Shown here in pieces: positions 8,344-15,378 of a stretch of DNA of 42,200 nt. The stretch is from Planctomycetota bacterium (lineage in GTDB: Bacteria > Planctomycetota > Planctomycetia > Pirellulales > Pirellulaceae): contig CAUJKA010000028.1 in the NCBI GenBank assembly GCA_963204965.1, positions 1 through 42,200 on the forward strand. Direction: 5' to 3'. The notes below the pieces were generated by a model. It had not been told where the DNA came from, ran no database searches, and saw nothing but the letters and a program-made list of their open reading frames with translations. Both the position numbers and the translations under genes were made by a program. How positions within the stretch are numbered: position 1 is the stretch's first letter; every line of letters starts with the position of its first letter.

Positions 8344-8820
8344 GATGGTGGCATAAGCCCTCACCGCGGAACCGTTCGCTTTGACTACCCTGGGTTACGC
8401 TTGGCTCGCGGGACTCGCCTCGCTCACCCAGGGCTAAGGATCTGTCGCCACTTCGTGGCTGGGCAAACGGCTTGGATGCGAGGGGGTTGGACGTCATGTT
8501 ATCGACTTCGAACTTCCTCCCGCGTTTCTTGTCGTTTCATTTGCGGTTGGCTAACGCGATCTATTCGCGAGTGCATAAATCATATTGTGCCTTTTGTGAA
8601 TTTTTGTGGCCAGCAGAGTCCAGAGCAATGTGATCATTGAGCAAGGTTGTGTGGCCCGCCGGGCTGAAGAAGTGTTTGGCAAGGTGCTTTGAGTTTTGCC
8701 TTTGGATTTCTCTGTGGCCTCCGCGCCTCCGCGTTTCAATACTCATTCCAAAGAGTACCTTCAACTTCGGCTAGCTCTGCCTCTTTAGATGGCTCGTCCC
8801 CGAACCTATGGCACTCTAAC
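8344..8820. repeat. Spacer with palindromes (REP-like)
   Basis: No gene is seen. Inverted repeats include ACCCTGGGT (8387-8395) with ACCCAGGG (8426-8433), and a TTC-triloop mini-hairpin GCCAC-TTC-GTGGC (8447-8459) of the same type as those at 2341-2524. The tail near 8700 carries the phrase CTCCGCGCCTCCGCGTTTC, low in complexity. Confidence 0.55.
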
Positions 8821-10203
8821 CTATCGAGTCGTGGCTAAGACGCGAGTAATCATCTCTTTGATTTGGCTGTCCGATTCTCTGACGGCCAAGTTTCGCAAGC
8901 TTCGAGTGACTGTTTCGTCGATCATGGGAGCCAGTAGCGAAACGGCCATTCGACGCACTTCGGGCTCGCCGTCTTCGGCCATCCAAACCAACCATGGTCG
9001 AGGATTCACGTTGCCTTGAGCGGCGATCTGTTGAATCAACTGAAGACGTCGATTAGCTGAACCGTTGGCGAGTTCGGAGGCCAATTGGATCTCTTCGTCA
9101 GACAGTCCGTGATGTCGAAGTGCCAGGGCGGCCGCCTTGCCAACATCGGAGTTGGTGTGCCCAAGCAATTTGACGAGCTCGGCGATCTGCATCTTCTCAA
9201 TGCCGGCCAAGTCGGGCGAATTGGAGACGATTTTCATTGATGCCAAGGGAGTCGAAGCAATCGATGCTGGAGTAGCGACAACCACTGGCAATTCAGATTT
9301 GGGAGACTCCGTGGTACCCGAGTCGCTTAAGGAGAAGCTGGCCGGATCGCGCTGATTCGCACGTGAAGATGCCCCAGGGCCTGAGGTCGTATTGCGAACA
9401 GTGGCTCGCGGTCGAGTAGGTCCCGAGATGAGTTGCAAACTGGCTTGTGGATTTGCTAACTCGTCAGGTGCCTTAACGGATTGATTAAGTTTAGCTATTG
9501 GGAGGATAACGGTTGACTCGTTCGCCTGAGGGGCCGTCGGCGAGATACTACTTGAAGATAGTGGACGAGGAGGCGAATTGGGCGGCGATTGTGGGGGCAA
9601 CGTTTGACCTGTTGAACTTGCGCCTAATTGACTTGAAGTAGAAGGCGGTTGAGACGGATCGATGCTCTCCAGTACCAGCAAGCGCTTACAAATTTCCGCG
9701 ACGGGTTTGATCTGTGGATCGTCCGTGGCAACCGAAATCGAATAGACTCGCGCAGCGATACTTCGGACCAGGGTCACGTTGGCTTCGGGCAGTCCATGAG
9801 GCGTCTTTCCAAGCTGTTCAGCAAACGAACGCATCGAGGAATACCGCTGCGTCAGCTCCATCGAATTCCATTTGTCGATGTAAAGATTGATGAGCTGTGA
9901 AGACGATTTGGCGACTCGGATATCTGCGTGTCGCAAGGCCAAGACCAGATGATCGATGCGGTTGGGATCTAATTCATGCAGAGCATCCAGAGCAAGAATC
10001 GACTCGGTTGGCGAGTTCGATGCGGCTTGCTTTTCCAACTGTTTCGCTAATTCACGGCGTCCGTAAATCCAAAACGATCCGCCCACGGCAATGCCAAGAA
10101 TGAACCAGATTATCACGCCACCGGGAAGCCAACCGGCTTGCTTCTGTGGGGTGGCTCGAAACCTCAAGTCAAGGGTTTCGAATTCGATTGTGTCGTCTGG
10201 CAT
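8821..10203 (-). CDS. Single-pass membrane protein with C-terminal HEAT-like repeats
   Basis: About 460 aa. A short cytoplasmic N-terminus leads to one membrane helix (VIIWFILGIAVGGSFWIYG, about 30-48) and a helical region (ALDALHELDPNRIDHLVLALRHADIRV) that reads as a HEAT-like repeat. A long Pro/Ser/Thr-rich disordered linker follows (about 190-340), then a second helical repeat block near the C-terminus (GHTNSDVGKAAALALRHHG and GEPEVRRMAVSLLAP). The ATG at 10203 has ACGGAG about 9 nt upstream. A scaffold or adaptor role is plausible, but nothing shows a partner. Confidence 0.7.
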   Translation of the reverse strand: MPDDTIEFETLDLRFRATPQKQAGWLPGGVIIWFILGIAVGGSFWIYGRRELAKQLEKQAASNSPTESILALDALHELDPNRIDHLVLALRHADIRVAKSSSQLINLYIDKWNSMELTQRYSSMRSFAEQLGKTPHGLPEANVTLVRSIAARVYSISVATDDPQIKPVAEICKRLLVLESIDPSQPPSTSSQLGASSTGQTLPPQSPPNSPPRPLSSSSISPTAPQANESTVILPIAKLNQSVKAPDELANPQASLQLISGPTRPRATVRNTTSGPGASSRANQRDPASFSLSDSGTTESPKSELPVVVATPASIASTPLASMKIVSNSPDLAGIEKMQIAELVKLLGHTNSDVGKAAALALRHHGLSDEEIQLASELANGSANRRLQLIQQIAAQGNVNPRPWLVWMAEDGEPEVRRMAVSLLAPMIDETVTRSLRNLAVRESDSQIKEMITRVLATTR

Positions 10204-10778
10204 TGTAGGGCTCCGTGACACCAGCAAACACGCGTTGCGAAAAGGGGGGCTTTACGGGATTCTTCAAAATGTCTTGTCGCAAAACTGGTTGTTTGGCTCA
10301 AGATCAAATGTGTTGACTGGGTTCAAAGGGCCTACGGTTTTCCTCGACTAGCCGAAATCGCGTTTTACCGTTCCGCTTGGAAGACTTGCCGGAACCGCGT
10401 TAGCGTCCGGTTTTCTTGAGCTACCGCCAACTGCAGCACGTGCAGGCCATCAGCAACCAGTTCCCTCAATACTTCAAAGCGGTTTTCAAATGCTGTCAAA
10501 ACCGGACGCTAACGCGTGGTGGCTAGTTCAAAACGACCGCTGGCGTACTTAGCCGGTTTTCCTCGCGTCGCCCGTGCGTTTTGTGTCCAATCTGCTGGTT
10601 CGAGGATTAGACATGGAGCCACTTTGTGAGGAATGGGTTAAGCCCGTATTAGCGTTGTGTTAATACTCGGCCCTGAATTCGCAGAGCGATTTACGGCGGA
10701 GTGAATCTAGTTTCCAATCCTACCAGTGCCTGTTGTCGATGTTGATAGCAAAGCAATACACGCATCTTAGGGATCGAA
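10204..10778. other. Spacer holding a REPIN-like inverted-repeat element
   Basis: No gene is seen. The main structure is the element at 10396-10516 listed separately. The promoters of the HEAT-like gene (-) and of the DUF1559 gene (+) must lie in the flanks. Confidence 0.5.
10396..10516. repeat. REPIN-like element with 19-bp perfect inverted ends
   Basis: CGCGTTAGCGTCCGGTTTT at 10396-10414 is exactly inverted at 10498-10516, bounding a 121-bp unit. A solo end lies at 35161-35178. No transposase is inside, so if it is mobile it moves in trans. This doublet form resembles REPINs, which are mobilised by RAYT transposases (established for other bacteria; inferred here). Confidence 0.7.
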
Positions 10779-11720
10779 ATGAGCCGTCGTAGTTTGAGAA
10801 ATGCATTTACACTGGTCGAGCTTCTCGTGGTCATTGCCATCATTGGCATCTTGGTGGGTTTGCTCCTTCCCGCTGTCCAAGCTGCTCGCGAGGCCGCGCG
10901 ACGAATGAGCTGTGGGAACAACATCAAGCAGATCAATTTGGCTCTACACAACTACGAATCCACGCACAAGAAGCTGCCCTTCGGTTGGAATACTCATGGA
11001 ACTTTGTGGAGCGCCATGATTCTGCCGTATATGGAGCAAACCAATCTCTATGACACGCTTTTGTTCACCGAAAGCGGCGTAGGAAACTGGGATTCAGGCA
11101 GCGCCAACACGAAAGCGGCCGAAACTATCGTTTCTGCCTTCAAGTGCCCAAGCACGCCACTGCCAGACCATATGGCCTACAACGGAATCGTAGATCGATT
11201 CCCTGCAAGTTACCGCGGGAACGCTGGCAGTGAAGTGACTTCTGACGACACCAGTACGCTTCCAGTTGCCAACACGAAGAGTCTGGAAATGTTGAATCTG
11301 GATGGGATCTTCTGGGCCTGCAGCAAGACACGATTTGGAGACGTGACAGACGGACTATCGAACACCATTTTCATTGGGGAATCGCATACCGACCCGGACT
11401 TCTCCAAAGATGGTCAGGGCATGGACTTCTGGATCATCGGTTCGCCTCAGGCAGACCCATGCGCTTGCAACGGTGGAACCGGTGGGACTGAGTTCACTGA
11501 AGCGGTTGGTGGAACCTATCCGCAGATCAATGCACAAATGAGAACACCGGCTGTTTCAGGACAGCTCATGGAGATTGCCTTTGGTAGTTATCACACCGGT
11601 GGCGCGATGATGGGAATCGGCGACGGAAGCGTAACGTTCATGGCAGAGAACACTGACCTGACTGTTTATCGCGCACTGGGATCGCGAAACAAAGGTGAAG
11701 TTGTCAACGTTCAGCAATAG
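10779..11720 (+). CDS. DUF1559 family pseudopilin-like protein
   Basis: A 313-aa protein with a type IV prepilin-like N-terminus: RNAFTLVELLVVIAIIGILV (residues 7-26), then the conserved PAVQAAREAARRMSC. The residue before the cleavage-site Phe is Ala rather than Gly, a variant that seems common in planctomycete DUF1559 proteins. The body has typical DUF1559 features: WNTHGTLWSAMILPYMEQ, a DGLSNTIFIGESH block and the C-terminal HTGGAMMGIGDGSVTFMAEN. The ATG at 10779 follows AGGGA. These proteins are hugely expanded in planctomycetes; their exact role is unclear. It is followed by a terminator hairpin and a lipoprotein gene, the usual partner. Confidence 0.93.
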   Translation: MSRRSLRNAFTLVELLVVIAIIGILVGLLLPAVQAAREAARRMSCGNNIKQINLALHNYESTHKKLPFGWNTHGTLWSAMILPYMEQTNLYDTLLFTESGVGNWDSGSANTKAAETIVSAFKCPSTPLPDHMAYNGIVDRFPASYRGNAGSEVTSDDTSTLPVANTKSLEMLNLDGIFWACSKTRFGDVTDGLSNTIFIGESHTDPDFSKDGQGMDFWIIGSPQADPCACNGGTGGTEFTEAVGGTYPQINAQMRTPAVSGQLMEIAFGSYHTGGAMMGIGDGSVTFMAENTDLTVYRALGSRNKGEVVNVQQ

Positions 11721-11729
11721 TGGCGCGAA

Positions 11730-11745
11730 CCAGCAGTACTGCTGG
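11730..11745. repeat. 16-bp perfect palindrome CCAGCAGTACTGCTGG
   Basis: A fully symmetric palindrome 10 nt after the DUF1559 stop codon. It could be an operator, part of a processing hairpin or the first of two stem-loops before the lipoprotein gene. Confidence 0.5.
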
Positions 11746-11770
11746 TAGCCAGTAACAGCCTTTCTAAAAA

Positions 11771-11827
11771 GAGTCTGGTCGCGGGTAGTAAACCACCAGC
11801 TACTGCCTGCGCCAGACTCGCCTTTTG
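11771..11827 (+). terminator. Long stem-loop between DUF1559 and lipoprotein genes
   Basis: GAGTCTGG (11771-11778) pairs with CCAGACTC (11812-11819). Inside, GCGGGTAGT (11781-11789) pairs with ACTGCCTGC (11802-11810) with two G-U pairs, closing a 12-nt loop. GCCTTTTG follows. It is either a terminator for the pseudopilin or an attenuator that lowers lipoprotein expression relative to it. Confidence 0.6.
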
Positions 11828-11861
11828 ACCAGAACAATACGCAAGCCTTGGACCATACGGA

Positions 11862-12335
11862 ATGAACTGCCGAACTTTCGTGACTCGCTGCTTTATACTC
11901 ACATCGATGAGCTTTTTGATGGGATGTGGCAACGGGCTTGATCCCGACTACGGCAAGCTAGGCTTGGTAAATATCTCAGGCCAAGTAATGTTGGATGGTC
12001 AGCCGCTCTCTGGTGTGCAAGTGATCTTTGAAGAGTCGCCCCAGGTCTACTCATTCGGCAACACGGATACCAGCGGTAACTACACTTTGATGTTTGACTC
12101 GCGAAAGGCTGGCATCGTGCCTGGTCCTAAAACGGTGCGATTCAAGAATAACACTTCAGTTGGCGAGAGCAAAGCGACCGAAGGCGATGATCCTGATGCC
12201 AAGCCAGATCGCAAAGGCCCCTCTATTCCCGATTGCTACGGCAAGAATTCGAAATTGAAGGTAGAGGTCAAGACAAGCGAGACCAACTTCAATTTCAAGT
12301 TAAAGAGCGATTGTTCGACTCAAGGTCGCGAGTAA
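11862..12335 (+). CDS. Small lipoprotein with carboxypeptidase-regulatory-like (transthyretin-fold) domain
   Basis: A 157-aa secreted lipoprotein. The N-terminus has basic residues, a hydrophobic stretch and the lipobox LMGC, with the lipidated Cys at residue 22. The body starts ISGQVMLDGQPLSGVQVIFEE and contains GNTDTSGNYTLMF, the strand pattern of carboxypeptidase regulatory-like domains. The family is very often found directly downstream of DUF1559 genes in planctomycetes, and that pairing is seen here (about 140 nt apart). Its exact role is not known. Confidence 0.85.
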   Translation: MNCRTFVTRCFILTSMSFLMGCGNGLDPDYGKLGLVNISGQVMLDGQPLSGVQVIFEESPQVYSFGNTDTSGNYTLMFDSRKAGIVPGPKTVRFKNNTSVGESKATEGDDPDAKPDRKGPSIPDCYGKNSKLKVEVKTSETNFNFKLKSDCSTQGRE

Positions 12336-12358
12336 TCACAGCCCGCGGGACAAGGACA

Positions 12359-13234
12359 TCAGTTATCTGAACTAATAGACGTCGAAGCAGCCCGCGAGAC
12401 GAACTCGTGGACGTCCTGCATCTTGGTGCCCATCAGATCGAACTTGATACGAGCCTGGACTTCTGGCGTGAGTGCCTGGCCTCCCAGTGCGAATTGAGTG
12501 CGAGAGTGGAAGGTATCGTAGAGCTGGTTGTATTGTTCCACGAATCGATCGACATTCTGCAAGTACGAACAGCTCAGCCAAACGATCGATGGCTTGTGTC
12601 GTTCGATGGCCATCGCCATGCTGCTGATCGGCAAGTCTTCGCCTAACGAGATGGCTCGCCATCCGGCATCGCGAAGGACCAATTCAACCATGGTTGATCC
12701 CAAGCAGTAAAGATCGCCTTCTGTTGTGCACCCCAATGCTACAGGAGCCGATTCTGCGGGATCAGGCAGCAGCATTTGCAGTCGATGAAGGATTCGCTGC
12801 GCAATCTTGCAACCCAATCTCTCTTGGTAAATTTCAGCCTGTCCACAGGCCCATTTGTCACCAATTCGGCTGAATGCTTCAGCGATGACAAGGTCGCAAA
12901 TTTGATAGATGGGAATTTTGGCTAGATACAATTCCATCACGATCTGGCTGCATTGATCTTCGTTACCTTCAAGAATGGCTTGAACCAAAATCGGCGGAGC
13001 GTTTTCAAGTGCTCCAACCGCAGGGCCGCTTTGGGCTAGTCCCATGGGCACAAAGTCTTGAATGGCCAATCTGTTGGCCCTGACAAAGTCAGCCAGATCG
13101 CCCATCCGAATTCGTCGATGGCCGCCATCGGTGTAGGTAGTGGTTATTGACCCCTTATCGCACCAACGCTTGACGGACGATTCGCTCACGCGGAGCGCCT
13201 GAGCGACTTGTTTGGGACTTAGAAGAGTGTTCAT
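12359..13234 (-). CDS. BldC/MerR-like DNA-binding protein with a degenerate cobalamin-binding-type C-terminal domain
   Basis: A 291-aa predicted transcription regulator. Residues 1-52 form a winged helix-turn-helix very like BldC and excisionases (SPKQVAQALRVSESSVKRWCDKG, then GGHRRIRMGDLADFV). Residues about 80-158 resemble the helical cap of MerR-B12 proteins, keeping Trp128 and Glu138. However, the cap His next to that Trp is Ala129, and the E-H pair is E138-R139. Residues about 165-283 form a Rossmann-like B12 domain: EGDLYCLG (172-179) stands where E-x-H-x-x-G is expected, so the axial His is Tyr176. By motif alignment to CarH-type proteins all three key histidines are missing. The ATG at 13234 removes a spurious N-terminal extension. 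It is divergent from a sigma gene across a tandem-repeat operator candidate. Confidence 0.8.
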   Translation of the reverse strand: MNTLLSPKQVAQALRVSESSVKRWCDKGSITTTYTDGGHRRIRMGDLADFVRANRLAIQDFVPMGLAQSGPAVGALENAPPILVQAILEGNEDQCSQIVMELYLAKIPIYQICDLVIAEAFSRIGDKWACGQAEIYQERLGCKIAQRILHRLQMLLPDPAESAPVALGCTTEGDLYCLGSTMVELVLRDAGWRAISLGEDLPISSMAMAIERHKPSIVWLSCSYLQNVDRFVEQYNQLYDTFHSRTQFALGGQALTPEVQARIKFDLMGTKMQDVHEFVSRAASTSISSDN

Positions 13235-13344
13235 TTTGCGATCAGATGAGGACGGTGGCCTGCCAGCGTTTGTATTGTACGGAAGAACCAAGTGGCTTAA
13301 AGAATATGCTCTTTAGAGGGGGTTGGGAGATGTTGTTGGTTGTT

Positions 13345-13391
13345 TTGAACGATTTTTGGCATTAATGAACGATTTGAACGTTTTGAGGGTT
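13345..13391. promoter_or_regulatory. Operator candidate, direct-repeat cluster A
   Basis: TTGAACGAT at 13345 stands alone, 20 bp before a tandem run at exact 9-bp pitch: ATGAACGAT (13365), TTGAACGTT (13374) and TTGAGGGTT (13383). The repeats share the consensus TTGAACGTT with cluster B. Head-to-tail direct repeats are the known target type for BldC and CarH-like regulators, and such a regulator is encoded beside them. Confidence 0.7.
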
Positions 13392-13429
13392 GCACCACAT
13401 CGGAAATGCCGATAGGCTTTGTGGACGAA

Positions 13430-13456
13430 TTGAACGTTTTGAACATTTTGATCGTT
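13430..13456. promoter_or_regulatory. Operator candidate, direct-repeat cluster B beside the sigma-gene ribosome binding site
   Basis: Three tandem 9-mers, TTGAACGTT, TTGAACATT and TTGATCGTT, fill 13430-13456 without a gap. A degenerate fourth unit (GTGGACGAA) may precede them at 13421. AGGGG at 13458-13462 then serves as ribosome binding site for the ATG at 13469. Because of this position, bound protein would block the sigma gene's transcription. A small inverted repeat, ATCGG-AAATG-CCGAT (13399-13413), lies between the two clusters. Confidence 0.7.
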
Positions 13457-13468
13457 TAGGGGCACTTC

Positions 13469-14335
13469 ATGGTAACCACAATTAATGCTTGTAAGACCAG
13501 TTCCCAGCGAGTTGACTACATTGCGAGCACCGAGTTCGAGGGTCAGGCCTCAAGCCTAGCATCGGATGTCGAGCTACTGCTAAGTGAGATCGGAAGTCTG
13601 CGTCGGGTATCTTTAAAGGGCAAAGAGCTTTACTCGCACGGAATGGGCGATCTGCCTGTTTTGTCTCGTGAGCAGGAAGAGCGTTGCTTTCGCGGGATGA
13701 ATTTCCTTAAGTATCGTATTGATCAACTACAGGCCGCCTGTCTTCGACGCAACTCGAAGGCCAAGCAAGCCGAGATCGTCAAGCATCAACAAGGCGTGAA
13801 GACAATTCGCGACTATTTGATCTACTCTAACCTGCGTCTAGTGATTTCCTTAGTAAAGAAGTACGTTTCGCCGCAACTTTCATTCGACGAACTGTACAGC
13901 GAAGGTGTCGTAACGCTGATGCAAGCAGTTGAGAAGTTCAACTATCTCAAAGGCTTCCGCTTTAGCACTTATGCGTACCGAAGCATCTCCCGAGCCCTAT
14001 ACAACTCGCAGATCCACCTACAGCAGGAACAAGCCGTAGTAATGCTGGACAATGACCAACGCGTTGAAACGGCCGCTCAACCAGATCGCACTTCAGCAGT
14101 AAGCGAAACATGGTGGAGCAGTCGACGCGAAGGCCTAACCCGGTTGGTTCAGCGACTGGACCGTCGGGAGCAATTGATCGTACGGGCTCGTTATGCACTA
14201 ACGCCACGCGGGACCATCAAAACTTTCCAAACCCTGGCCAACAAGCTGGGTATTTCGAAAGAACGCGTACGGCAATTGGAGCAACGAGCCATCCAAAAAT
14301 TGCAGTCCATGGCTACAGAAGTTGAAATGGCATAA
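13469..14335 (+). CDS. Sigma-70 family sigma factor, divergent region 2.4
   Basis: A 288-aa sigma factor. The N-terminal 110 residues have a weak region-1.2 flavour (DLPVLSREQEERCFRGMN). Region 2 is clear at about 115-183 (LIYSNLRLVISLVKKYVSPQLSFDELYSEG, then FSTYAYRSISRAL). Region 4 is at about 222-282 (TFQTLANKLGISKERVRQLEQRAIQKLQ). Canonical region 3 is very short. Where FSTYATWWIRQAI is expected, the tryptophan pair used for promoter melting reads Arg171-Ser172. It is an alternative sigma factor, expected to use a non-standard promoter (inference). The promoter region is filled by nonamer repeats, with the partner regulator divergent. Confidence 0.88.
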   Translation: MVTTINACKTSSQRVDYIASTEFEGQASSLASDVELLLSEIGSLRRVSLKGKELYSHGMGDLPVLSREQEERCFRGMNFLKYRIDQLQAACLRRNSKAKQAEIVKHQQGVKTIRDYLIYSNLRLVISLVKKYVSPQLSFDELYSEGVVTLMQAVEKFNYLKGFRFSTYAYRSISRALYNSQIHLQQEQAVVMLDNDQRVETAAQPDRTSAVSETWWSSRREGLTRLVQRLDRREQLIVRARYALTPRGTIKTFQTLANKLGISKERVRQLEQRAIQKLQSMATEVEMA

Positions 14336-14406
14336 GCTTTGGGGCTAAACTGTTGCTTAGTTCAGCTATAGCTGCCGTGCAACACTAACTCAAGGCTTCT
14401 CTGATA

Positions 14407-15282
14407 ATGCTGTTACGTTCACAAATTTTGAATCGAGGGCTTAAAGCACTAACGATAAGCATGTTAGTGCTTCTTTGTGCGGCGCACGGGCCCTCTGAGT
14501 TGTGCGGCCAACAGCCTAAACTGGAATCTCCAAAGTTGGATTCGCCCGACAAAGCGGTGAAGCCACTTCCAACTGCTACCGAGCCCTCCAGCGAACCGAT
14601 ACCACCTTCTAAGCCAGAGTATTTGGGTCGCACTATCGCACCGGCAATGGGCTATGCACATGCTGCTTGGCTCACAAGATCGACTCGCGAGCAGGAAGAA
14701 GATCCTAAACAGACATTGGAGAATCTGGGACTCAAGCCTGGCATGGTGGTGTGTGATTTGGGTTGCGGCAATGGCTACTACACCTTAGAGATGGCTTCAC
14801 GGGTCCAGCCGACAGGAAAAGTATTTGCCGTCGACATTCAACCTGAGATGCTGCATTTGCTTGAGTTGCGAGCCGAAGATCAGAAGGTCACTAATGTCGA
14901 AGTTGTCCTGGGTGGCTTAGTCGATCCTCGTATGCCGGATAATTCGATCGACCTCTTGCTGTTGGTTGATGTCTATCACGAATTTTCTCACCCAAGCTTG
15001 ATGTTGAAAAAGATTCGCAAGTGTCTGAAGCCAGAAGGTCGAATCGCCTTGGTTGAATTTCGCGCTGAGGACCGCACAGTGCCAATTCGACCTGAGCACA
15101 AAATGACGAAGAAGCAAATTCTGAAAGAGTACAAGGCCAACGGATTAAAGTTGGTTGAAGAGTACGACAAGCTGCCCTGGCAACATCTAATGTTCTTCCA
15201 GCGCGATCCTGATTGGAAGGACAAGACGGAGAAGACAGAGAAAGACAAGGCGGACCAGACAAACTCAGAGAATGATAAGTAA
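14407..15282 (+). CDS. Class I SAM-dependent methyltransferase with a probable signal peptide
   Basis: A 291-aa protein. Motif I is complete (VVCDLGCGNGYYTLEMA, 114-130), with an acidic residue closing the next strand (KVFAVDIQPEM) and the family motifs DLLLLVDVYHEF and LKPEGRIALVEF. The N-terminus, about 1-35 (basic, then LKALTISMLVLLCAAHG), looks like a signal peptide, followed by a Pro/Ser-rich linker to residue 75. The C-terminal tail is Lys/Glu/Asp-rich (KDKTEKTEKDKADQTNSEN). Exported methyltransferases are odd because SAM is cytoplasmic; the hydrophobic segment might instead anchor the enzyme. The target is unknown. Confidence 0.8.
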   Translation: MLLRSQILNRGLKALTISMLVLLCAAHGPSELCGQQPKLESPKLDSPDKAVKPLPTATEPSSEPIPPSKPEYLGRTIAPAMGYAHAAWLTRSTREQEEDPKQTLENLGLKPGMVVCDLGCGNGYYTLEMASRVQPTGKVFAVDIQPEMLHLLELRAEDQKVTNVEVVLGGLVDPRMPDNSIDLLLLVDVYHEFSHPSLMLKKIRKCLKPEGRIALVEFRAEDRTVPIRPEHKMTKKQILKEYKANGLKLVEEYDKLPWQHLMFFQRDPDWKDKTEKTEKDKADQTNSENDK

Positions 15283-15323
15283 GTCGTTGGCAGCGTGCGA
15301 GCTGAGCGACGAATGGGGGCAAC

Positions 15324-15361
15324 AAAAAAAGGCAGAGTCGAAACTCTGCCTTTTCTTTTTT
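15324..15361. terminator. Bidirectional rho-independent terminator
   Basis: GGCAGAGT (15331-15338) and ACTCTGCC (15343-15350) form a perfect 8-bp stem around a CGAA tetraloop. Seven A's precede it and a T-rich tract follows, so it works on both strands. It separates the convergent methyltransferase and lipoprotein genes. Confidence 0.92.
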
Positions 15362-15378
15362 GGAAGACTGAGATGGAT

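Noticed and set aside
13399..13413. Small inverted repeat as MerR-type palindromic operator
   Set aside because: Only 5-bp arms; the direct repeats on both sides explain the region better.
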